Assembly: GCA_964017235.1 (NCBI GenBank)
Contig: OZ024931.1
Span: forward strand, 125,437,530 to 125,501,529
Source: Sabellastarte sp. h YS-2021
Taxonomy: Eukaryota > Annelida > Polychaeta > Sabellida > Sabellidae
Reading direction: 5' to 3'
Length of the DNA: 64,000 nt
The notes beneath the pieces are model-generated. The model did no database searches, was not told the DNA's origin, and saw only the letters and a program-made list of their open reading frames with translations. How positions within the stretch are numbered: position 1 is the stretch's first letter; the number at the start of each line of letters is the position of its first letter. Shown here piece after piece: positions 36,391 through 46,500 of this stretch. Made by a program: the position numbers and the translations under genes.

Positions 36391-36417
36391 AGAAGTGACT
36401 TCCTGTATTTGGATGCA

Positions 36418-37811
36418 GGGGGACCTTGGCTATAGGAGCCCCAGAGGGTTTAGGAGTAATACAGATCTTGGCGAAGTCTGTATTCAACTCCTGAATTTTG
36501 TCCTGAAAACAGGGCTGTCCCACCCTGTACCACTTAGAAGTGGAAGGAGGAGGCTTGACATATTTACCCTCAGATAAATTTGACGGCCTTTTTCATCATC
36601 CCGACCTAACACTGAAGTTGAAGACCTAGGCATAGACTCCCTGGGGTCAGGGATTGAAAGAATACGCCTAAAAGTGTCGACTTCTTCAGCGTATTGAGAG
36701 GGCATGTCAGACAGAGCTACTTCCCTATAATAAGGGGGGTCTGGATCATGTTGTGGAAGGTCTTGATCAGAAACAGCCCCTGAGGGCTGAGCCCTAGAGG
36801 GCTTAGAAGATCTGTGTCTGGCTACAGGGGACTGATCCTCCCCTGAAGAAGATGACACATATCTGGACCTTGACTTGTGTTTACTCTTATCAGAGTGCTT
36901 TTTAGGTCTGGTAGAAGGGATCCGAGGTTCATCGGATTCCTCATTTAGTTGGTCCGAGGCAGATCCCAGATCAACTTGCTGCCTACTACGAGAGTGGCTA
37001 TGCTTTTTGTGAGAGTACGAGACCTCTTTCAGAGGTAGTTCAGAAGGATCAACGTACTGGTCCGAGGTATCTGGCTGGTTAAGTACTAGACGAGGAGGGA
37101 GTGCTGGACCGTAGTCCACATCCATAGCCTCGGTATGAATATTAGAACTAGATCTCAGAGGGGGTAGGTCCAGATTTACAGCATTATTACTGGATATACC
37201 AGGTTTGGAAGCAAGAAACGAGGTCTGATCCACCTCCGTTTGCGTTTTTGTAGTCAACTCCTCTCGAAGCGACTGAAAAGCTTCCAACATGGATGCCTGA
37301 AAGGAACCCATTTGTTGCTGTAAATGGATATTTAAGGAATCACCCAGGGATTTTTCAATATTTGTTTGAATTTTTTGTTGTAAAGCTGTACCTGGGGTGG
37401 GTGGGACAGACTTGGCTGGTGTTTTGAGAGATAAAGAACTGAAGGTAAGTGGCTGAGGACGGGGGGGGAGGGGGGGGAGGTGAAAAGATTGTCAGCAGCA
37501 CTCTCTAGGTCTGCATTTGAGCTAGTGAAGGAATCCCCGCCGCCTTCGCCCAAAAGATCGAGTTCATTATCTTTGCAACTAGCTTCCGCCTTTTGTTTTT
37601 TAAGGTAACGTTTCCTGTTTTGAATTTTCTTCAACTGTTCATCTGTGAAAGATGTACAGATATGACAGGGAGTTTCGAAGGTGACACAGGGGTCATCACC
37701 CTTGCCAGCCTCCCTACAGGTAGGGCAATAGTTGTGTAGGTCGAAACTAAAACAAAAATGGCGGCATTTCTGAGCTCTCGGTTTGTCTTTATTCATTTGG
37801 TGGAGAGACAT
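36418..37811 (-). pseudogene. Duplicated 5' part of element A gag
   Basis: Same start (ATG at 37,809-37,811) and Cys/His module as the gag at 31,246. The G-run at about 37,461-37,481 is expanded by about 8 bases relative to copy 1. The fragment ends at the duplication junction, so gag is cut and no pol or YR follows. The right ITR copy is 38,037-38,202. Confidence 0.9.
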
Positions 37812-38202
37812 TTTAAACGCAATAAAAGACGTACAATATAAATTGCCTGTACCGAGGAAAACCCAAAACACGCGAAAGCAAGAAAATACTTATCCTGTGA
37901 AAATAAGAATTTTACAGAATGATCTATGTTATATAATAAAAGATATATCCAAAAAAGAACCTCTAACAATAAGTAAAGGCTGAGAAATAAATGAAAATGT
38001 CTGTATATTTACAAACTGCTACCAGTCAATCGTGGCCAACGAGAAAGTAGGACGATTGGTCAGAAGTTATCACGTGACGACAACTACCAGCATATCCGGT
38101 GGCTAACAAGAACTGTCTTTTTCTCTAAGATGTTGGCCGCGGGTGTGGCAACCCGAGAACAGCATTAAGTCCCACATGGTAAGCTATTGTAGCATAATAA
38201 AA

Positions 38203-40183
38203 GCAATTGTTTTCAAGGTATAACTGACTACTCAACAGTGAGAACCGCAAAGTAGTTATTACTCAGCTATGCAATGAGATGTAGGTCTGCAGTTTTATTA
38301 CATTATTGCTGACCCAAAAGTAGATGAATAACCTATTACTACAAACTTCTCTAAATGCAATAATTTTCAAGTTACAATTGAATTTACTCATTATGGAAGA
38401 GCCTGAAAATTAAAAAAGTAGCTATTACTCACTTAGCTATTGGGATAGACTCCCATTTTTATCACCATGTTGTAGCTATGGAAAAAGTAGCTGAATAACA
38501 TATTTTAACAAAATACTCTAAATGCAATACAGTTAAAGTTATAAGTGATTTAGTGCATGATATCAGGAATTTTAATGAATAAAAATTATTTAACAAGAGA
38601 GTCAAATGCCCCAAAAGGCAGGTTGAGCAGGCAGCAATAAGATTAGCGACTGCTGTAATTAAATTTAGAAACAAGGAAAGAAATGTTAGGTCACCCAGTT
38701 AAGATAAATGTGTTAGATGTGCTAATAAATGTAAAACTTGTAATCTAGGTTACATAATTGTATCTATGCTATAAACAGACAAACAAATGGATGGAATTAC
38801 ACCAATTTTGAAAGCAACTTAGCTATGATGGTGATCTATCTCCCTGCCAAGTTTGAATTCGTTTGGACAAAGCGTTTTCGAGTTAAGAGTCCGGAAATGG
38901 AAATGTTGATGGGCAGACAAAGAGACGGAATTACACCAATTTCAAAAGCAAATTAGCTATGATGGTTATCTATCTCCCTGTCAAGTTTGAAAAAGTGTTT
39001 TTGAGTTAAAGTCCAGAAACGAAAATGTTGACAGACAGACAAATGGACAAAAACAGACAAACGAACACACAGAATTACACCAATTTCGAAAGGAACCTAG
39101 ATATGATGGTGATCTATCTCCCTGTCAAGGTTGAATTCGATTGGACAAAGCGTTTCGAGTTAGAGTCCAGAAACGAAAATGTGGACAGATGGACAGACGG
39201 ATGTCAGACACATCAATCTAATGGGCGGGTTGGTTACATGCAACCTGCCTAAAAATTCATAAAAAATCATGAAGAAAGATTCACACCTGATTCTCACACA
39301 AGAGAATCTACTAGAGGCCTAGTACATATATGCAAGATAAGAGAGAAATCCCTGAAATAGTCAATGAGAAAATTGTGATAAAGCATTGAATCCTGAGTGA
39401 AGGTGCTTCTACAAATGGGGCCATATTCTTGAAAGGTCTTAGCCAAATCTTAGACTTATATTGACTGTATGCAATAGTTACGTCTAAGATTTGGCTGTGA
39501 CCTTTCAGTAATATGGCCCTGTGTAACTGTTTTAAAAATGGAGAGATATTCAGCAGGAAGCCAGTGTAAACTTTGCAGGATGGGCATCACATGCACATAC
39601 CTATTACTGTTAGTAACCACTCTCACAAGATTATCATGATAGGAACTGTCAAACCTTCCTTAAGTCCCTCAGATGAACTAGAGCATCGCTCGCAAAAAAA
39701 AAGATAATGTTTTTGCATAGCAAAAACAAAGCGTCCCGAAAAGGATATAAAGGTGAGTGCTAAAGTATTAAGAAAATGCTTTGTTTCTAGCCTTATACTG
39801 TTGTGGCAACCAAAGTCAGCGCAGTCTGCTCTATCTAGCACGGTTTTCAAGATGTAAGCATTTTTGTGTTTTGCAAAAAATTCGAAAATTCAAAATGTCC
39901 GCTATATTTGGCGAGACAAAAATATTTTGAAAATTGGCATGGCTACTCTGCAGAGATACCCAGCAGGTCAAAAATTTTGTTGAGTTCGCTCCATCTAGCA
40001 CGGTTTTCGAGATATAAGCATTTTTGTGTTTTGCAAAAACTTTGAAAATTCAAAATGGCCACCATTTTTGGGGAGACAAAAATTTTTGACAAGACCACTG
40101 CCGCGGTGTGTATCTCCCGCCGAGCATTAAAGGAGAAGAAATAGCTTTTCCGAGATATTCACAATTGTTCATTTTTGTGTGTG
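38203..40183. repeat. Duplicate of the 31,638-33,604 flank
   Basis: Same order of repeats, offset 6,565 bp: diverged 134-type repeat, three-unit repeat (38,745-39,255), foldback element (39,417-39,519) and 169-type units. Nearly identical to copy 1. Confidence 0.9.
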
Positions 40184-42241
40184 AAAGGTCTTCCAAAAGT
40201 AGGTGAATGAGTTATTTGAGAAAAATTGGCTATCTGCAATACTATTAATAGATAATTCACATTTACTCCTTTTGAGTAGGTGAGTAATTACCTACGGGTC
40301 TGGAACTTCACCAAGTGAAAGTTCTCCCCAAAAGTAGATGAATGAGTTATTTGAGAAAAATTGGGTATCCACAATACTTTTAGAGATAATTCGCATTTAC
40401 TCATTTTGAGTAGGTGAGTAATTACCTATGGGTCTGAAACTTCACCAAGTGAAAGCTCTCCCAAAAGTAGGTGAATTATTTATTTGAGAAAAATTGGCTA
40501 TCTGCAATACTTTTAGAGATAATTCGCATTTACTCATTTTGAGTAGGTGAGTAATTAGGTATGGGTCTGGAACTTCACCATGTGAAAGCTCTTCCAAAAG
40601 TAGGTGAATGAGTTATTTGAGAAAAATTGGCTATCAGCAATACTTTTAAGAGATAATTCGCATTTACTCATTTTGAGTAGGTGAGTAATTATCTATGGGT
40701 CTGAAACTTCACCATGTGAAAGCTCTCCCAAAAGTACATGAATGAGTTATTTGATAAAAATTGGGTATCCGCAATAGTTTTTGAGATAATTAGCATTTAC
40801 TCATTTTGAGTAGGTGAGTAATTAGCTACGGGTCTGAAACTTCACCAAGTGAAAGCTCTCCCAAAAGTAGGTGAATGAGTTATTCGAGAAAAATTGGCTA
40901 TCTGCAATACTTTTAGAGGTAATTTGCATTTACTCATTTTGAGTAGTTGAGTAATTAGCTATGGGTCTGAAACTTCACCATGTGAAAGCTCTTCCAACAG
41001 TAGATGAATGAGTTATTTGAGAAAAATTGGCTATCGGCAATACTTTTAAGAGATAATTCGCATTTACTCATTTTGAGTAGGCGAGTAATTATCTACGGGT
41101 CTTAAACTTCACCATGTGAAAGCTCTCCCAAAAGTAGATGAATGAGTTATTTGATAAAAATTGGGTATCCGCAAGAGTTTTAGAGATAATTAGCATTTAC
41201 TCATTTTGAGTAGGTGAATAATTAGCTACTGGTCTGAAACTTCACCGAGTGAAAGCTCTTTGGGATAGCTGCTCTGCAGAGATACCCTGAAGATCAAAAT
41301 TTTTGTCGAAATCGCTCTATGTAGCACGGTTTTCGAGATATTAGCATTTTTGTGTTTTGCAATTTTTGCGCAAAAATTCGAAAATTGCCGCCATTTTTGG
41401 CAAGACAAAATTATTTTGAAAATTGGCATAGCTACTCTGCAGAGATACCCTGTGGATCAAAAATTTCGTCGAAATCGCTCTATCTAGCACGGTTTTCGAG
41501 ATATAAGCATTTTTATGTTTTGCTATTTTGCGAAAAATGCAAAAATTCAAAATGGCCGCCATTTTTTGCGAGAAATTTTTTTTTGAAAATTGGCATGGCT
41601 GCTCTTTAGATACCCTGTGGGTCAAAAATTTCGTCGAAATCGCTCTATCTAGTACGGTTTTCGAGATATAAGCATTTTTATGTTTTGCAATTTTTGCGAA
41701 AAATTCGAAAATTCAAAATGGCCGCCATTTTTGGCGAGACAAAAATTTTTTGAAAATTGAGATAACTACTCTGCAGAGATACCCTGTGGGTCAAAAATTT
41801 CGTCAAAATCGCTCTATCTAGCACGGTTTTCGAGATATAAGCATTTTTCTGTTTTCCTTATTTGGAAAATTCATAATGATTAATTAATCATTAATTACTC
41901 AGCCATTTCTTAACCAATCAATGCCAAAATCTAATGATTTCCAGATTTTAATAGAATGAATGTATTTGCCAAGTTTCAGGTGAATTGATAAAATTCCTTT
42001 CAAGTTATCATCCGGACAAGCTTCCCCATCGAAAAAAGACATTTTTGGTCATGTGACCTCTCTGATTGGTTGAAATGTCACTGCAGCATATTCAAAAAAA
42101 TTCCCCAAGGCTACTGCCTAAACCTGCCAAATTTGAAAAGAATCCGCCTAACGGTTACAGAGTTATAAGGAAAACAAAATGCGGAGCCGGCGGAGCCTGA
42201 AGGTCTCCCATACACAAACAAGCGTCCCTTGCGGGACGCTT
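40184..42241. repeat. Satellite composite, duplicate copy
   Basis: 134-bp array with one unit more than copy 1 (40,184-41,259), 169-bp units (41,260-41,854), 3' module (41,855-42,214) and hairpin (42,220-42,241, fully paired 9-bp stem, loop ttgc). Confidence 0.88.
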
Positions 42242-42254
42242 AATAAACCACGAT

Positions 42255-42490
42255 CTACAGACAGATTAAAACATGACCTGTGACTGCAAAATCTGATTTA
42301 AACAGAACACCCAAATTTCTTATGACAATAGTAGGACTGATTGGATTGTCAAGTATACTGACTGGGAAATATGCATTAAGACTGTCACGCTGGCACTCTG
42401 AATCCCATAGAATAAGTTCTGTCTTTTCACAGTTAAGCTTGAGCTTACTGAAAGACATCCATTCTGAACATCATCAAGGCACTCCTTTAA
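42255..42490 (-). pseudogene. LINE reverse transcriptase remnant, duplicate copy
   Basis: Same as 35,557-35,795 with one residue change (VIRNLGV here, closer to the family pattern, against VISNLGV in copy 1). Confidence 0.6.
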
Positions 42491-42873
42491 TTTTGTATGT
42501 GTACAGGTAGCATTTTTTTGCGTAAGGTAAATCTAATGTCAAAGGTCGTTTGCGAAAAAAAATGGAAATTGATGTGGTTTTTTTTGTTTTCTGATCACCC
42601 GTGGTTGAAACAAAGGTCAAATCAAGGTCACACCATGACATTGTATACCCAAATCTCTAAGTAATGTCCACACTAAATATCAACCTTTTACACCTTACAG
42701 ATTTCGTGATATAATCAGGATAAGATTTTAATGGTATAAGTCACTAAAGCAAGCTCGAAGGTCAAATCAAGGTAATACCATGACGTTGCACACCTACATT
42801 CCCTAACCAATGGCCCCACAAAGTATTAAATTTGCAAATTTAATAAGTAAATTAAATTTTTATAAGTTAATAC

Positions 42874-43046
42874 CCTATCCAATGGACAATAGCTTATCCG
42901 GTCGGCGCGGACCGGCCCGCCAAACGTCAGAAAAAGACGTCCTGTGTCTCCACCGGCTAGGCCGGCCTAGTGCTGTGCACTCGCCAGATGGCGTGTCGTA
43001 CTTCCTTCCTGTCTAGACAGAGTGACGTCATAGCATCTTTTTCGTT
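42874..43046. repeat. Element B left inverted terminal repeat
   Basis: 173 bp starting cctatccaatggacaatagc and ending catctttttcgtt, an essentially exact complement of 49,084-49,256. GC-rich core with gtcggcgcggaccgg. Confidence 0.95.
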
Positions 43047-43104
43047 GTCTAAAACTCTTAGACCCCTAGTAAGCTGATAGCGGGGTCGGTGGGAGGGTCT
43101 TGTG

Positions 43105-43201
43105 TGTCCATTGGATAGGGTATTAACTTATAAAAATTTAATTTACTTATTAAATTTGCAATTTTATTGCGTTAATACATCCTATCCAATGGACAATAGC
43201 T
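43105..43201. repeat. Element B internal complementary region
   Basis: Tgtccattggatagggtatt to acttattaaatttgc is the complement of the left tip; it runs into attttattgcgttaatacat and then cctatccaatggacaatagc, the complement of the right tip. The junction reads the two element ends joined head to tail, with a shared T, as expected of a DIRS circle junction. Confidence 0.92.
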
Positions 43202-43571
43202 GAATAACTACCGCTTGGTAGGCGGGTAAGTTACTAGGGACTAAAGAACTTGAACTCATTTTGGCATAGTGACAATGCCTTCTAAAGCCCGGGTAGACCT
43301 TGAAGTCTAAACCCCCTAGGGCTATGGTCGAATATCATCATCCGGTTATCCGGAATGGAACCGTCAGAGTCGACCTTGCCCCCCCCCCCCTTTTTTAACA
43401 GACCTGCTCAGAGGTAGGGGAAGAGAGGGATGAGTTCAGTCCCATAATTTAATCCTCCCAGAGGAAGTACGTGAGAGATTTTTTTTTTTTTTTTTTTTTT
43501 ATATATATTCCTTAATTATATGTGCAATATTTACAAATATGTACCAGTATTTACATATATACATTTCTCCT
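43202..43571. other. Element B 3' untranslated region
   Basis: Non-coding, with a C-run (43,380-43,390) and a long T-run (43,481-43,500) read as G and A runs on the coding strand. Confidence 0.7.
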
Positions 43572-46500
43572 CTAGGAGCCAGTCTGTTGGTGGATCTGCT
43601 GGGCAGCCACAACTGGTCCGAGATGGTAGAGCTCTGAGTCAGCCCAAGCCACATCCTTCAGATAAAATTGGGTGAAGGTATTATGAGACTTCCAGTGGCA
43701 GGCTGCTAGGATCTGCTCTAAGGAAACTCCCGACTGGAAGGCCTTAGAAGCCGCAAAGGCCCTGACATCATGAGCTTTAACTTGATGGAGGGTGTGGGCC
43801 TGTTGATCAGAGAGCTCATAGCATAGGATCACAGTTTGTTTGATCCATGAGGAGATAGTGGCAGGGGAGATGTCTTTGTCGAAACCTTTCTTGAAGGAGA
43901 TAAAGACTAACTCCTTGCTCTGTCTGAGGTCTGACGTCCTGTCCAAGTAGTAGCGCAAAGCTCTGACTGGACACAAGGATCTGTCAGACTTGAGGGATCT
44001 ATCTAGAGTAGGAGCCAGGGCTGGTATGACCACTGGGGCTACACTCTCTGGACCCTCTTTGGCCAGCTGATTCTTAGAAAGAAAGCTGGGAGATGGAAAA
44101 AGGGACACCTTAGACCAATCGGATTGGTGTCTGATGTTCTTGTGCTGCCAAGCATGGATCTCACTCCTTCTTTTGCCAGAGCCTAGGGCTAAAAGGAAGA
44201 CAGTTTTGAAGGTGAGGTGCTTCAGAGATGCCTCTCTAAGAGGTTCAAAAGGAGCCTTTGTCAGCTGGTGTAGCACCAGGGAAAGATTCCAGGAGGGAAT
44301 ACCCCTCCGCCCTTTGGGTCTATCTCTGTGGAAACTTTCCAAGAGACGAGTGAGATTATCATCTTTGCTGATATTGACTGTTGTAGGACCCAGTTTATCA
44401 GCAATGGCAGATCTGTATCCATCAATGGTGCTGGGTTGTAACTTCTTGTCCTCAAAGAGGTACATTAGGAAGTCAGCTACCGACTTAATAGGTGGTGCCC
44501 TGAAGTCCACCTGATTAGTGACACACCACTTTGTAAAAATGGTCCACTTCGCCTCATAGACTGATCTGGTAGATCTTCTTTGAGGAGCCTCAATTCTAGC
44601 TGCCACTGCCTCAGAGAAGCCCTGTTCTTTGATAGTTGTGGCTCTAGGAGCCAGGCATGGAGATTTAGATTGGTCAGATTTCTGTGAGGGATCTGATTGA
44701 AAGGCTGTGTTAGTAGACTGGGCAGGTTGGGAAGGCTGAGAGGGACCTGGCTGGACATGGTCACCAGGTCCCAGAACCAAGGCATGTTGGGCCACCCCGG
44801 GGCAATCAGAATGAGTCTCTTGCACGGGGAGTCCAATAGCTTTTCCACTACTTTGCCCAATATTGCGGTCGGTGGGAAGGCGTATGCATCCAGATCGTCC
44901 CATGGCAGGGTAAGTGCATCCACTGCCACAGCCAGGGAGTCCGGTACTGGAGAGACAAACTGAGGCAACTTGTGGTTGAATCTCGTGGCAAAGAGATCTA
45001 TTTGAGGCCAGTGCCACCGGTTGCATATTTGTTGAAAGACCTCCGGAAGGAGGGACCACTCTGTTTGGATGGTCTGACCCAGCCTGGATAGTTTGTCTGC
45101 TATCACATTGAGATGGCCTGGGATGTGCCGAGCTTTTAGGGTCACTTGTCTCTGGGAACACCAGGTCAAGATTCTCCACAGTAGGGCACACAGTGGGCCT
45201 GACCTCATGCCTCCTTCCTTGTTTATGTAAGCTACCACTGTAGTATTGTCGGTTGCCACTAGAACTATTTTGTCTACACAGAGGTCTTGGAACTCTTTGA
45301 GGGCTAGTAACACTGCTTTGAGTTCTAGATAGTTTATGTGCAGTTTGCTTTCCGGCACTGACCAGGACCCTCTTGCAGTGAGCTCGTTTAAGTGAGCGCC
45401 CCACCCTTCTTTTGATGCGTCTGTAAATATCTGCAGAGCATGCCTTACTGGGTGTAATGGTTGACCTTGAAGTACATTGTCTTCGTCTAGCCACCATAGT
45501 AAGTGAGGGTGTAGGGTTCTCGGGAGGGGGATAATCTTCTCTAGAGATTCTGGTACCCTCCAATTGTTTTTGAGATGCCACTGTAGGGGTCTCATGTGAA
45601 GTCGGCCGAGGTGAACTTGTTTCTCTGTGGCTGTTAGGAGGCCTATCAGGGACATGAACTGTCGAACCGGACAGGCCGGTAATAACAGAAGTACTTGTAT
45701 CTTGTCCTGAAGGTTTTGCCACCGGTCCGGGGTCGGTCTGACCCGGCCGGACCTGAGATCGAACTGGTAACCTACAAAGTCGAAGACCTGCTTGGGTTCC
45801 AGCTCTGATTTTTCTAAATTCACCAACCAACCTAGGTCCTGGCACATCCTGACCAGGATTTGGGTGTGATGGAGACAAGTTTCTTGGGATCTGGCTCTCA
45901 CCAACCAGTCGTCTAGGTACTGGTGGATTCTTATACCCTTGTTTATGGCCATCAGTTTCACCTCCTTTGCCAAAACAGTGAACTCCATGGGCGCTGTGGA
46001 CAGACCGAAGGGCAATGCCTTGAATTGGTAAGTCCGGCCTTGGACATGAAATCTTAGGTATTTCCTGGATTGATCCTGTATTGGAATGTGGAAGTAGGCA
46101 TCCTTGAAGTCTACTGAGGTGACCCACTCCCCTAGTTGGAGAGATGTTCTGATGGTTTCCGGTGTCTCCATCTTGAATTTCTCCACCTTGAGGAAGAGAT
46201 TTAGTTTGCTCAGATCCAGAATTGGCCTCCACTTGTTGTTTGGTTTTGGGACCAAAAAGAGTCGGTTGAAAAACCCCAGAGATGATTGATTTCTGACCAG
46301 CTCTACTGCATTTTTGTCTATAAGCTGATGTAATGCCTCCAGCAGGTAGCTGTTCCTGTGGGGATTGCCATAGCAGCTTACGACAGTTGGTGACCTTGTA
46401 AGATTTGGCCGGGTCCGGAAGGGGAGGGTGTAACCCTCCCTCAGGATTTGAACTATTTTCGGACCGGCCCCTAGATTCAACCAGGTTTTCCAAAATTTTT

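Larger units (their letters stand above)
29860..36417. repeat. Tandem duplication, copy 1 (6,558 bp)
   Basis: The segment from inside element A's gag through its right flank is repeated directly at 36,418-42,832 plus 49,277-49,559. Matching features are offset by 6,558-6,565 bp in the first part and 6,698-6,699 after one extra 134-bp unit in copy 2. Differences are otherwise rare substitutions and a G-run change. Junction details are given in the findings. Confidence 0.95.
36418..42832. repeat. Tandem duplication, copy 2 (first part, before element B)
   Basis: Repeats 29,860 onward: the gag 5' half of element A and its right ITR (to 38,202), the flank, satellites, hairpin, LINE remnant and AAGGTCA repeat. 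Interrupted at 42,832/42,833 by element B and resumed at 49,277-49,559. Confidence 0.95.

Noticed and set aside
44134..44514. 126-codon plus-strand frame within element B, and similar antisense frames in A and C
   Set aside because: These are shadows of the minus-strand recombinase and pol genes with no recognisable domain.
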